DNA of 64,000 nt, from assembly GCA_041395625.1 (NCBI GenBank), contig JAWLAE010000001.1, positions 682,001 through 746,000 on the forward strand, read 5' to 3'. Made by a program: the position numbers and the translations under genes. Positions 18,968 to 28,549 of this stretch are shown here, piece by piece. Position 1 is the first letter of the stretch. Every line of letters starts with the position of its first letter. The notes under the pieces were generated by a model. The model was not told the DNA's origin, searched no databases, and was given only the letters and a program-made list of their open reading frames with translations. The DNA comes from CADEED01 sp041395625 (lineage in GTDB: Bacteria > Pseudomonadota > Gammaproteobacteria > Steroidobacterales > Steroidobacteraceae).

Positions 18968-21759
18968 ATAGCTGGATAGGTAGCATGTTGCAGATACGCT
19001 CAGCCTGGATTCTGGTTGCCGTGCCAATGCTGGTGCTCGCTGCGTGCAGCGCGAGCGATCCAGCCAGTGTCATCGCGCGAGCGGACGCGGAGATCGCGGC
19101 AGGCAAATACGGCGATGCCAATGTGATGCTCAAGAAGCTGGTGCAGGATTTTCCCGAGAATGCTGCCGCACGAGCTCGCCTGGCCGCGATCGCGGTCGAT
19201 CAGGGTGACTATCAGGCCGCGGAAGCCGAGTTGGCGCGCGTCGAGCGCAGCGCGCTGACAGACGCCGTCTCGCAGGCGACCCGGCTCGAGGTGGATCTGG
19301 GTCTGGGTCGCTATGATCGGGTGCTCGCGGCGCTGGATGATGCTGGGCTCCTCATCGCGCCGGCCGATGCGATGGTGCTGCGCGCCCAGGCGCAGCGCGG
19401 CTTGGGCCAGCGCGCCGCTGCCATCGACAGCTATCGACGCGCGCTCGCGGCAGCGCCCGACAATTCGGCGGCCGTCGTCGGCATCGCCGAAGTGCAGCTG
19501 GCCGATGATGACGTGGCCGCCGCGACCAAGACACTGGAGGAGTTCCTCGGTCGCCGGCCTGACGACCCCGATGCACTGGTGGCGCGCGGCAAGTTGTACG
19601 GCCGCAAGGGTGAGTTCGCCAATGCCGCGGCGAGCTTTGCCAAAGCGGTGGCCAACGCGCCGGCCGGCTGGCCGCCGTCACGACGGTGGTCCGCGAAGTA
19701 CCAGCAGGCCGAGGCGCACTTGCGCCGCAACGATGTGGATGGCGCAAAGGCTGTCTACGAAGAACTGAACAAGGCTGTGCCCGGCATCGCCGCGACCCGG
19801 CTGCTGGCGGCGCGTATCGCGCTGCTCGAACGACGCTTCAACGACGGCATCGAGGAGTTGCAGCGGCTGGCGCAAGCTGCGCCCGGCAATGAATCGATCG
19901 AGTTGCTGTTGTCACAGGCGCAGTTCGCCGGCGGTAGCCGTGAACAGGCCGTGACCACGCTGGAACGCCTCGTTGCCCGCAATGCCAAGAACCTCGACGC
20001 CGTGAAACTGCTGGCACGCGTTCGGCTCGAGCAGGGCAGGCCGGACCGCGCGCTGGAACTCGTCGACGCAGTGTCCGCCGACCACCCGCTCGACCCGGAT
20101 CTGATATCGCTCGGGGGCGCCGCGCGTTTGCAGATGGGCCAACCGCAGGATGCCATCGCGTCGCTGGAGCGTGCCATCGCCAGCGATCCGACCAACCAGG
20201 GAGCGAAGCTGCAACTGGCTGCGGCCCGATTGTCGCAACGCAATGCCGAGGGTGCGCTGTCACTGCTCGACGAGTTGCCCGACGATGTACTGGCGACGCA
20301 GCAGGGCAGGTTGCGACTGTTGGCGCTCATCTCGGAAGGCAAGCGCGAAGCCGTCGACAAGGAAATCGCGCAGCTCGTCGGCAAAGATCCCGCTGACCTC
20401 ACCGCGCTCGGCGGCGCAATCGATGTGCTGCGGGCGGCTGGTCGTCAGGATCTGGCGCGCAAGGTGGCGGATCGCCTGTACGAAGTCGGTGCGGGCAATC
20501 CCGCGATGCTGCTGCGCGTGGCACAGGTTGCTGCTGCCGATCAGGATTGGACACGCGCCGAGACGGCGCTCGATGAAGCGATCAAGCGCGATCAGCGCAA
20601 TGTCGACCTGCGAGTCGCGCTGGCGCAGATTGCGGCGGCGCGCGGCGACGAGGAGCGCGCCATCGCCGTGCTCGATGAGGCGCGCCGCATCGATCCGGCC
20701 GCGATCGCGCCGCAATTGCTGCGGGCGGCGCAGTATCTGCGCCTGAAGAATCCCGCTGACGCCGAGAAGGTGATCGGCGAACTGCTCAAGGCGGCGCCCG
20801 GCAACGGTGCGGCGGCAGCCGCAGCCGGTGTCCTGCTGATGAACTTCGGCAATCCGGAAGCGGCGTTGCCGCGGCTGACGCTGGCGACGGAGCAGAACCC
20901 GTCGGCTGAGAATTGGTACAACCTCGCGCGCGCTCAGGCAGCCTTGAAGCAATCGAAATCGGCGCGTGACTCGTTAGTACGTGCGGTTACTGCCAAGCCC
21001 GATTGGGCGGCCGCAGTCGGTTCGTTGGCAAGCCTCGACGTTGCCGAAGGCAAAGCCCAGGATGCCGTGCGGCGCACCGCCGAGTTCGCCCGACGGTTTC
21101 CGCGCAGTGCTGAAGCGCAGCAGGTGCACGCTGAAACGCTGCTGGCGGCGAAGGAGCCCGCTGCAGCCAATAAGGTGTTCGCGCAGGCTTACGAGCTGGC
21201 GCCGTCGAGCGCGCTGGCCGTGGGCCAATATCGGGCGCGCAGTCAGGGTGGCCTCGCTCGACCAGAGGAGCCGTTGGCCGCGTGGCTCGCGCGTACGCCC
21301 AACGATCTTGCCGTGCGCGCCCTGCTGGCCGAGGCCTACCTGCGAGCCAACAACCGGGCCCGAGCGATCGCGGAGTACGAAGATCTGCTCGGGCGTTCCG
21401 GCACGAATGTGTTAGCACTGAACAATCTTGCCTGGCTCTATTCGTCCAGCAATCCGGCCCGGGCCGAGGAGTTGGGTCGACGCGCACTGGCACTGGCGCC
21501 CCAGTCGACCGCGGTACTCGACACGCTCGGCTGGATATTGTTCAACCGCGATAAGACAAGTGAAGCGCTGCCAATGCTGGAAAAAGCCGCAACTGTTGCT
21601 GCACAGGATCCGGCAATTCAATACCATTACGCCAGAGTGCTCGCCAAAGAGGGCGATGCTGCACGGGCCAGAGAAGTCGTGCAGCGGGCGTTGGCATCGT
21701 CGGCCGCTTTCGACCAGCGTGCCGATGCCGAACGACTGCTTAAGGAACTGAGCAAGTGA
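18964..21759 (+). CDS. prsT: PEP-CTERM/XrtA-system TPR-repeat lipoprotein PrsT
   Basis: A 931-residue lipoprotein with a signal peptide and lipobox LVLAACSA, followed by about 20 tetratricopeptide-like repeats over the whole length. Its size, Ala-rich TPR composition and place directly after xrtA match PrsT of PEP-CTERM loci. Its role is thought to be a periplasmic or outer-membrane scaffold in polysaccharide secretion, but it is not biochemically defined. The start at 18964 overlaps the xrtA stop; an ATG at 18985 would give a more compact signal peptide. The next gene follows after nine bases. Confidence 0.92.
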   Translation: MNSWIGSMLQIRSAWILVAVPMLVLAACSASDPASVIARADAEIAAGKYGDANVMLKKLVQDFPENAAARARLAAIAVDQGDYQAAEAELARVERSALTDAVSQATRLEVDLGLGRYDRVLAALDDAGLLIAPADAMVLRAQAQRGLGQRAAAIDSYRRALAAAPDNSAAVVGIAEVQLADDDVAAATKTLEEFLGRRPDDPDALVARGKLYGRKGEFANAAASFAKAVANAPAGWPPSRRWSAKYQQAEAHLRRNDVDGAKAVYEELNKAVPGIAATRLLAARIALLERRFNDGIEELQRLAQAAPGNESIELLLSQAQFAGGSREQAVTTLERLVARNAKNLDAVKLLARVRLEQGRPDRALELVDAVSADHPLDPDLISLGGAARLQMGQPQDAIASLERAIASDPTNQGAKLQLAAARLSQRNAEGALSLLDELPDDVLATQQGRLRLLALISEGKREAVDKEIAQLVGKDPADLTALGGAIDVLRAAGRQDLARKVADRLYEVGAGNPAMLLRVAQVAAADQDWTRAETALDEAIKRDQRNVDLRVALAQIAAARGDEERAIAVLDEARRIDPAAIAPQLLRAAQYLRLKNPADAEKVIGELLKAAPGNGAAAAAAGVLLMNFGNPEAALPRLTLATEQNPSAENWYNLARAQAALKQSKSARDSLVRAVTAKPDWAAAVGSLASLDVAEGKAQDAVRRTAEFARRFPRSAEAQQVHAETLLAAKEPAAANKVFAQAYELAPSSALAVGQYRARSQGGLARPEEPLAAWLARTPNDLAVRALLAEAYLRANNRARAIAEYEDLLGRSGTNVLALNNLAWLYSSSNPARAEELGRRALALAPQSTAVLDTLGWILFNRDKTSEALPMLEKAATVAAQDPAIQYHYARVLAKEGDAARAREVVQRALASSAAFDQRADAERLLKELSK

Positions 21760-21768
21760 GTCTGAGTC

Positions 21769-23379
21769 ATGCATGAACTGATCGGTAATCTGTTAGTACA
21801 GTTGCGGGCACTGTGGCGGTGGCGCTGGCTCGCACTGGCCGTGGCATGGGGGACTTGTTTGCTGGCCTGGCTCGTGATCATGTTCCTGCCGAACGTGTAC
21901 GAGTCCAGCGCACGCGTCTATGTCGATACGCGCACCGCGCTCAAGCCAGTGCTGCAGGGGATCGCGGTCGAGCAGGATGTCGAGTCGCAATTGAATCTCG
22001 TGCGCCAGACACTGCTCAGCCGGCCGAATCTCGAGAAGGTCGCCCGATCCACGGATCTCGACGTCAATGTGAGTGGCACCGCCGATATGGACAAGCTGGT
22101 GCAGAGCCTGCGGGATGAAATCACCATCAAGCTGCAGCAACGCGATGTGAACAGCAACAGCGGGCCCAACGCGACCGACAGTCTCTATACGATCGCCTAT
22201 CGTCATCCGGTGCGTGACAAGAGTTTGGCCGTGGTGCGCAATCTGGTGGCATCGTTCGTCGATGACACCATTGGCGGCAAGCGCTCCGATTCGGATACGG
22301 CACAGCGCTTTCTGCGCGACCAGATACGCGACTACGAGCAGCGCTTGTCCGAAGCCGAGGCACGCCTGGCCGACTTCAAGAAGGGCAACGTCGGCTTGAT
22401 CCCGGGCGAGCGGGGCGATTTCTTTTCGCGCTTGTCCAGCGAGATGGAAGCGCTGCAGCGGGCGCAGTCCGAGTTGACGCTGGCTACCAACCGTCGCGCC
22501 GAGCTGTTGCGGCAGCTGCGCTCATCGCGGCCCTATACGCCGGGTACTTCGAGCGGCGGTTCAGGCAACAACGGCGGCGCGCCGACCGACCTTTCGATGC
22601 GCGTGCTGGAGGCCGAAGCCAGGCTGGAAGACCTGCTGGTGAAGTACACCGAGAAGCATCCGGAAGTTATTGCGCTGCAGAACTCGATTACCGATCTGAA
22701 GGCGCGCGAGGCGAAAGAGCTGGCAGATATCGCACGCGGCGGCGCGGGCAGCGGCGCCATTCGCTCGCTCAGCAGCAACCCGGTCTATCAGAACATCCAG
22801 TTGCAACTCAATCAGGCCGATGTGGACATCGCATCCCTGCGCGGCGCGGTCAACCAGCATACGGCCGAGGTCGCGAACCTGCGCAGGATCGTCGACACGG
22901 CGCCGGAGGTCGAGCAGGAGCTGGCGCGCCTCAATCGTGATTACGGCGTCACCAAGGCCCAGTACGAGGCGCTGGTCGAGCGGCTCGAGAAGGCCAAGGT
23001 GTCGGAAGATGCCGAGCAGACCGGCGTTGTGCGGTTCGAAGTCATCGATCCGCCGTCGGCCGATGTCGATCCCGTATCACCCAATCGCCCGCTGCTGACA
23101 CTCGGCGGCCTGTTGGCAGGGCTGCTCGCCGCACTCGGCACTGCTTTCGTGGCGAGCCAGATGGCGCCGACCTTCGCCAATGCCACATCGCTTGAAAACG
23201 CGACCGGCTTGCCCGTCATTGCCGCCGTCGGCTCCTATTCGCCGCGAGCCACCACCGCCGCCGAGGCGTCGGATCGGCGCCGTCTGGCGATCGCAGTGGC
23301 GGCATTGGCCGGTGTCTGTTTGATAGTCACTCTGATCGGCGGTGCGGGCGCAGGGCTCGTGCAGCGGATCCTGAGTTGA
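21769..23379 (+). CDS. XrtA-system polysaccharide chain-length determinant (Wzz/GumC type)
   Basis: A 536-residue inner-membrane protein with an N-terminal helix (about residues 20-42), a long periplasmic coiled-coil region (about 180-420) and C-terminal helices (about 440-465 and 505-525). The Wzz N-terminal pattern (YESSARVYVDTRTALKPVLQG) and the GNVR-like core before the second helix are visible. Such proteins set chain length and, with a tyrosine kinase, drive export of exopolysaccharide. The kinase domain is not fused here but is encoded next door, a split Wzc arrangement. Confidence 0.9.
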   Translation: MHELIGNLLVQLRALWRWRWLALAVAWGTCLLAWLVIMFLPNVYESSARVYVDTRTALKPVLQGIAVEQDVESQLNLVRQTLLSRPNLEKVARSTDLDVNVSGTADMDKLVQSLRDEITIKLQQRDVNSNSGPNATDSLYTIAYRHPVRDKSLAVVRNLVASFVDDTIGGKRSDSDTAQRFLRDQIRDYEQRLSEAEARLADFKKGNVGLIPGERGDFFSRLSSEMEALQRAQSELTLATNRRAELLRQLRSSRPYTPGTSSGGSGNNGGAPTDLSMRVLEAEARLEDLLVKYTEKHPEVIALQNSITDLKAREAKELADIARGGAGSGAIRSLSSNPVYQNIQLQLNQADVDIASLRGAVNQHTAEVANLRRIVDTAPEVEQELARLNRDYGVTKAQYEALVERLEKAKVSEDAEQTGVVRFEVIDPPSADVDPVSPNRPLLTLGGLLAGLLAALGTAFVASQMAPTFANATSLENATGLPVIAAVGSYSPRATTAAEASDRRRLAIAVAALAGVCLIVTLIGGAGAGLVQRILS

Positions 23380-23391
23380 GGTAGGAATCCC

Positions 23392-24306
23392 ATGAGCCTC
23401 ATCGAAAAAGCCCTCGAAAAAATGCGTGCCGAAAGCGCGGCCGCTGCTGGCCAACCGCCGCCGAAGCCCGCGCGTCCCGCCGCAGCCGCTGCGCCCACGG
23501 CGCTGCCGGGGCCGGCAGCGGCGCCGCGCAGAGTGCCGCGACAAACTGTCGAAATCGACAGTGACACCTTGCTGGCTGCCGGCGTACTGGCACCCGAGGA
23601 CAAACAGCATCAGCAGGTATCCGACTATCGGCACATCAAACGCCAGGTAATGTCGCTCGCGGCCAGCGCCAGTATCACCGTCGGCGCCGCGTCGCGCGTG
23701 ATCATGGTCACGAGCGCGTTGCCGGGCGAAGGCAAGACCTTCACCGCCATCAATCTCGCGCTGTCACTGGCGCTGGAGCGCGACTCGTCGGTGCTGCTGA
23801 TCGACGGCGACGTCGCCAAGCCCAATACCAGCCGATTGCTCAATATCGAACGCTACCCTGGTTTGCTCGATGCACTCGCCGACGAACGCGCGGAGGTCGA
23901 GGACTATGTGCTCGGCACCAACATCAATGGCTTGTACGCCTTGTCGGCCGGCAAGGTCACCGACACCGCCAACGAGTACCTGTCCAGCGCCCGGATGGCA
24001 ACCATCATGGAGCAGTTGTTAGCGGATCGAAACCGATACATCGTGCTCGACACACCACCGCTCCTCGTCACCACTGAAGCTGCGGCGCTCGCCAATCATG
24101 CCGGACAAGTGTTGATGGTGGTGCGGGCCGATTCCACCGTGCAACGTGCCGTCCTCGATGCGCTGCACCTGCTGGGCGAGCGAGAAGGTATCAACATGGT
24201 CTTGAACCGCGTCACGCACACGCGTCTCGAGGGCTATTACTACGGCTATTCCTATGGCGATCGGTACGGGGATACGCCGGTGCCGAAGGCGTTGAGTCAT
24301 ATCTAA
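23392..24306 (+). CDS. XrtA-associated tyrosine autokinase (BY-kinase)
   Basis: A 304-residue cytoplasmic bacterial tyrosine kinase, partner of the preceding chain-length protein. The Walker A motif PGEGKT ends near residue 116, Walker A' LLIDGDVAKP is at 135-144, and VLDTPPLL serves as Walker B. The C-terminus has a tyrosine cluster (Tyr282, 283, 284, 286, 288, 292) that is the probable autophosphorylation site. The N-terminal MSLIEKALEKM helix is typical of the XrtA-linked subfamily. It ends the co-directional high-GC XrtA block; the genes after it differ in base composition. Confidence 0.92.
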   Translation: MSLIEKALEKMRAESAAAAGQPPPKPARPAAAAAPTALPGPAAAPRRVPRQTVEIDSDTLLAAGVLAPEDKQHQQVSDYRHIKRQVMSLAASASITVGAASRVIMVTSALPGEGKTFTAINLALSLALERDSSVLLIDGDVAKPNTSRLLNIERYPGLLDALADERAEVEDYVLGTNINGLYALSAGKVTDTANEYLSSARMATIMEQLLADRNRYIVLDTPPLLVTTEAAALANHAGQVLMVVRADSTVQRAVLDALHLLGEREGINMVLNRVTHTRLEGYYYGYSYGDRYGDTPVPKALSHI

Positions 24307-24330
24307 GTTGATCGCAGCTTCGTTTCCAAT

Positions 24331-25929
24331 GTGAGTCGTCCAACGTCAGGCGCTGACTTAGGTCTACTGCTCGAGCCGGCTCGTGCGGATGCGAATTCGC
24401 GCCGAGGCCGGAACAAAGTCGCGACTGTCACAATACTGTCATGGGGACTGTTCGGTCTAGTCGCCGTTCTCAATCTGTTCGTGCCGTTCACTGGAGATCA
24501 GCACTTCTTCACGTACGGTGCTCGCATTCTCGCCGACGGCGGGCGTTTGTATGTCGATTTCTGGGACATCAAGCAACCCGGTATTTTCTGGGTCTATCGG
24601 CTGGCTTTGTCGCTGCCGTTCGACATCGTGCCAAGTGTGCGTTCTATCGAAACCCTATCCTGGACGGCGGTTGCAGCGCTCTCGGTTCGCATTGTCCGTA
24701 CTCAAACAGGTGACAAGTGGATTGCCGCATTGGCGCCTGCGTTTGCTGCGGGTGTGCCATTGGCGGTCGCACCGGCGTGGCATCTGTCGCAGGTCGAGAG
24801 CTTTGCGATCCTGCCAATCACGGTCGTCGTTTATCTTCTTGTTAATCCAAGGCTGACGCGGTTGCGATGTTTCGGCGTCGGCGTGGCGGCCGGGGTATTG
24901 GGTGTGCTGAAGCTGTTGTTGGTACTGATTCCAGCGTCGATCTTCCTCTGTGCGTTGTTGCTAAACCGCAGTCGCCGCGCGAACTTCGCGCAGACCAACG
25001 ACAAATTGATCCACGCGCTAGTGTATGCGGCAGCTGGATTCATGTCTCTGGCCGCAGTAGTTTGTCTGATACTTGCACTAGACGGGACGCTCGCGGCGTT
25101 TCTCGACGCCACATTCTACTATCCGTTCACGATCATTCGCGATTCCGCGGCCGTACCGGCTTCGAGGCTATTCTTGTCTTTGGGCTGGGCCGCTTGGACT
25201 TCCATACCTACGCTGCTTGTCACGCCGCTTGCGGTCTCGCGATCGATGCGCATCGATTTGCAAGAGCCAGTAATTCTCCTGATAGTCTGGGTCTGCGCGG
25301 CTCTACTGGCGTTACTGATGCAGCGCACGAGCTGGTGGGCATATCACACAATGTTGCTCAAGACCCCAATCGCGATTCTCGCCCTGATAGGTGCATCGCG
25401 AATCGATCGGGCTACGCCATTTCTCGTTCAGGGGAGAACAGCGACGACTGCATGCGTTGCATTGTTCGTGTTTGTCCTAAGCGTGTCGACGTCAGGACAA
25501 ACTTACAATAAACTTGGGTTCCTGAGCACGCGCGGTGCGGGTACGAACGTAGCACAAACGTACGAGGAAGCATTGGTGCCCGGCTATCCAGAGCTTCGAA
25601 ATGAAGCAACACGTCTTAGAGCTACATTTGCCACGAGCCTATGCGTCCTAGGTGATCCTGCGTTGCTAGTATTTTCGGGTCTGAAATGCACATCAAGCGT
25701 GTGGGCTGGCGCAGCGCTGAACGATGACATGTGGTCAAGGTTACTACTTGAGCTCCGTCGATCCCCGCCTGAGCTGATCTACGTCGCGGCAAGTGAAGTT
25801 CAAATGATCGAAGTAAATGCGCCGGACTTGCTTCCGTGGATCGCAGAAAATTACGACTTCATGCGAAATGGTCAAGGAACCGATCGTGTTTTTCACTTGC
25901 GACAGCAAGCCGCATGGAACGCGCGCTAA
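24331..25929 (+). CDS. Membrane glycosyltransferase of the GT39/ArnT-like group, probable
   Basis: A 532-residue protein with about 10-11 hydrophobic helices. The first periplasmic loop reads GDQHFFTYGARILADGGR then LYVDFWDIKQPG, the pattern of polyprenol-phosphate-sugar transferases of the PMT/ArnT superfamily. These enzymes move a sugar from a lipid-phosphate donor to an acceptor on the periplasmic side. A GTG at 24331 is the earliest start after the kinase gene, without a clear ribosome-binding site, so the true start may be further in. It is the first gene of the lower-GC polysaccharide locus. Confidence 0.7.
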   Translation: MSRPTSGADLGLLLEPARADANSRRGRNKVATVTILSWGLFGLVAVLNLFVPFTGDQHFFTYGARILADGGRLYVDFWDIKQPGIFWVYRLALSLPFDIVPSVRSIETLSWTAVAALSVRIVRTQTGDKWIAALAPAFAAGVPLAVAPAWHLSQVESFAILPITVVVYLLVNPRLTRLRCFGVGVAAGVLGVLKLLLVLIPASIFLCALLLNRSRRANFAQTNDKLIHALVYAAAGFMSLAAVVCLILALDGTLAAFLDATFYYPFTIIRDSAAVPASRLFLSLGWAAWTSIPTLLVTPLAVSRSMRIDLQEPVILLIVWVCAALLALLMQRTSWWAYHTMLLKTPIAILALIGASRIDRATPFLVQGRTATTACVALFVFVLSVSTSGQTYNKLGFLSTRGAGTNVAQTYEEALVPGYPELRNEATRLRATFATSLCVLGDPALLVFSGLKCTSSVWAGAALNDDMWSRLLLELRRSPPELIYVAASEVQMIEVNAPDLLPWIAENYDFMRNGQGTDRVFHLRQQAAWNAR

Positions 25930-25998
25930 CGCCGCTTGGACCCAAGATTGTAGTCAAACAATTCCCGAGCAAATAGAACATGAATCGGAGATCCTTTG

Positions 25999-26811
25999 AT
26001 GCTCACTCAGGACGCCGTCGACCATGGCCTAGTTTACGATGTTGGCGCACACCTCGGCGAAGACAGCAATTTCTATCTCAAGCTGGGATTTCGAGTTGTA
26101 GCAGTGGAGGCCAACCCGGCGTTGGTGAAGAAACTGCGTCTGCGATTCAGCCGCGAGATCGAATCTGGGGACTATCAACTCGTCCCATATGCGATTGGCG
26201 ACTCAACCCAGGAAATCACATTCTACGTAAACAATAGTTTGTCGGTTTGGGGGACCACCAATCCAGATTGGGCCCGCAGAAACGAGCGTATGGGTGCGCA
26301 ATCCGAGCCAATCAAGGTCAAGTGCGTGCAGTTCGCGGACGTGCTCGCGGAGTATGGAACACCCCACTACCTAAAGATAGATATCGAAGGTGCAGACATG
26401 CTTTGTGTTGACGCACTTAGAGCACGTAGCGCATGCCCTTCCTTTTTGTCAATCGAGTCAAACAAGACCTCATGGGCCGAGTTGATGAGTGAGCTTAACG
26501 TGCTATACGAGATCGGATATCGGAGGTTCAAGGTCGTCGATCAGCGGCGACACTTCGCTGGTGATTTTGCAACGCGCGATGGTAAACGCGTGCATCATCA
26601 ATTCGAGAGCGATTCGTCGGGTCCATTCGGCGAGCATCTTGCAGGTGAGTGGCTTACAAGAGAGGAAGCCATCATGCGATATCGGTCCATTTTCCGTTTG
26701 TACCGCACAATTGGAGACAAACGATTGCTCGGTAGGGTTCTTGGTAAAATGCCTCTGCTGCGTCGAATCCGTGATTTGGTCAGCTGGTATGACACGCACG
26801 CAGCGTTGTGA
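25999..26811 (+). CDS. FkbM-family SAM-dependent methyltransferase
   Basis: A 270-residue protein with the FkbM pattern: VYDVGAHLGEDSNFYLKLG (SAM-binding motif I) near residue 12, VVAVEANP, then YLKIDIEGAD near residue 134, and SFLSIESN. FkbM enzymes O-methylate sugars or glycans, which fits this setting. The ATG at 25999 follows CGGAG by eight bases. It is convergent with the GT25 gene. Sugar methylation is an inference from family and context. Confidence 0.85.
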   Translation: MLTQDAVDHGLVYDVGAHLGEDSNFYLKLGFRVVAVEANPALVKKLRLRFSREIESGDYQLVPYAIGDSTQEITFYVNNSLSVWGTTNPDWARRNERMGAQSEPIKVKCVQFADVLAEYGTPHYLKIDIEGADMLCVDALRARSACPSFLSIESNKTSWAELMSELNVLYEIGYRRFKVVDQRRHFAGDFATRDGKRVHHQFESDSSGPFGEHLAGEWLTREEAIMRYRSIFRLYRTIGDKRLLGRVLGKMPLLRRIRDLVSWYDTHAAL

Positions 26812-26866
26812 GAAACGTGTTTCCCTCGGTCGTGCGGATAAATATTTTCGCTGCGCAGCCTGCTCG

Positions 26867-27673
26867 TCAGTTGCGATTCAGTGGGGTTGGCGGAACTGGG
26901 ACATGTTTCGATTTATTTCGCCATGCGAGTCGGCGCTGAAGTTGGTATGTAATACGCAAGAACTTGTCTGCGACACGATATATCAGTCGTCTTAATCGCA
27001 GCTTCGTTGTCATCGATACTGCTGCGTGCCGGTTCACACCGATTCGCGATTCACCCGCGAGTTCGATGACAGGGTGGGGGAAAACGGAGTAGGTTGGTAG
27101 CGAGCCGCGCCAGCCTTTGTCCAAGGCATCGTCAATTGGGCATGATACACGATTTAAGTGCGCAAGCAGGTGTTGGGCTCCACCACGCGTTAGCAAGTAC
27201 GCTTGCGTTCCCAATGAATACCCGACGTTCTCATAAAGATATCGGTCGAGGCACGTGCCACGCAGAATCGGGACTCCGGCGGCTTTTGCGAAGAGCCTTA
27301 AGTAGCCGATCCCAGCGGCCTGCAAGTCGCAGTTCACGATGGTTTCGACGAATCGCCAATCGAGCAGAATATCGTCTTCGAGCACGAGCAGCTGTTCGTA
27401 TTCAGAGTTGACCAGTTCTCGCCACAGCGTGTAATGGCTTGAGTAACATCCGAGTTCCCCGCCACTGAGCGGTCGGCCCCGAGCGATGAGCGCATCTACG
27501 TTGTCATAGTGAAGATCCGGTGCAAGGTTCGTGAGTGCATCGAAGAACGTCCAGCGCACAACCGTCTCGGATGCGCGCGCCGAGAATTCAGCACGTCTCT
27601 GCACATCACTGACGAGGCTTACAACCCGCACAAGAGTGCGGGTGTGATGGTGAATATGGGGTGTTGATTGCAC
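26867..27673 (-). CDS. Glycosyltransferase family 25 protein
   Basis: A 268-residue protein with the GT25 signature LSGGELGCYSSHYTLWREL near residue 68 and the metal-binding LVLEDDILLD near residue 95, as in LPS/LOS galactosyl- and glucosyltransferases. A later GTTQAYLLTR-like segment (GTQAYLLTRGGAQHLL) and CPIDDALD are also family hallmarks. The GTG at 27673 is the furthest start; a GTG 14 codons later (RVVSLVSD) agrees better with the usual short N-terminus. It is probably involved in adding a hexose to the repeat unit. Confidence 0.82.
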   Translation of the reverse strand: MQSTPHIHHHTRTLVRVVSLVSDVQRRAEFSARASETVVRWTFFDALTNLAPDLHYDNVDALIARGRPLSGGELGCYSSHYTLWRELVNSEYEQLLVLEDDILLDWRFVETIVNCDLQAAGIGYLRLFAKAAGVPILRGTCLDRYLYENVGYSLGTQAYLLTRGGAQHLLAHLNRVSCPIDDALDKGWRGSLPTYSVFPHPVIELAGESRIGVNRHAAVSMTTKLRLRRLIYRVADKFLRITYQLQRRLAWRNKSKHVPVPPTPLNRN

Positions 27674-28549
27674 GTAATTTAGCCTCAGCTGACTGGACTA
27701 TTACCGAGCCATCTGCGTGTCGCCGACACGCATGTTGACCGAACTCGCGCAGGCGACACTACGCGACCAAGTATTTCGTGGAGCCTCAGGCCCTTTTGTG
27801 CGGTTGTTCCGAACGGTTCGAGTTTCATACGATGAGCAGTAGAAGAGCCGCACGTAGTAAGGTGGAAAAGGCCGCCTTGGGCAGCTGACATGTCGGCCAT
27901 TCCCGATTTCGATGTCGTCTCCGAGATGCCATATCGCAGCGGAAGGATTGGTCAATATCGTCATTTTGGCAGCTTCGTGCGCCTGGGCATTGCCTTGACT
28001 GGTCTTCCAAGGTGGCAACTCGAATCGCTGCATTCAGCCAGCATTGATGTTGCAACCCTCGCTGGCATTCTTTGTGCGCTACATCGCGGAAGTGCGCTGC
28101 TATAGTTGAGCGTACTCTTGGCCAGTCCGCAGTTGTGTTCGCACATCGAAATACGTGATGTATTTGGACGCAGTGCCGGGTAGGTCCCGGCATACAGACC
28201 CATATGTGCATCGAGACCTGGCAGATTCAAAAAGACCGCAGCAGCTAGATTCTTGCTCGAAGCTTCCAATCGAGTACCGGAGTGTAAAGAGTGACGTCGA
28301 ATTGCGACAAAGCGCAGAAGCACGAAGTAGCCATCAGTATATCGTGCTCCACGGGACTGTACGTGGCCTCGACGCAAGCTCCGGCCTTTTGCACGTGGTT
28401 GATCGCGTACCGCCGTGTCGTCGGCGGTCGGCATGTCGGTGATCATCCGTGTAGTGAGGGAGCTTAGGCAGAACTCGGAACCTTGACGCGAGTCGCAGGT
28501 CGGACATGGTCGGACATGGTTCACTTGATTGGCGGATATCGGGGGTGTG
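27674..28549. other. 876-base stretch without a convincing gene
   Basis: Open frames of 60-200 codons exist on both strands (for example 27961-28557 minus and 28155-28442 plus), but none has recognisable motifs, protein-like composition or a ribosome-binding site. A 7-bp stem with a 5-base loop (TGCCGGG/CCCGGCA, 28174-28192) and a short tandem repeat (28499-28518) are the only structures seen. It may be the decayed remnant of a gene lost during remodelling of the locus. Confidence 0.4.
28499..28518 (+). repeat. Two tandem copies of GGTCGGACAT
   Basis: A perfect 10-base direct repeat, twice in a row, ending 31 bases before the DUF4091 gene start. It could be a replication-slippage product or a paired protein-binding site. 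Confidence 0.4.

Noticed and set aside
19930..19937. GGCGGTAG ops-like element (RfaH recruitment)
   Set aside because: It lies inside the prsT coding sequence, not in a leader, and no JUMPStart context surrounds it.
24311..27008. 14-base direct repeat ATCGCAGCTTCGTT at 24311 and 26995
   Set aside because: Several 14-mers are expected to recur by chance in 64 kb, and the flanks do not match.
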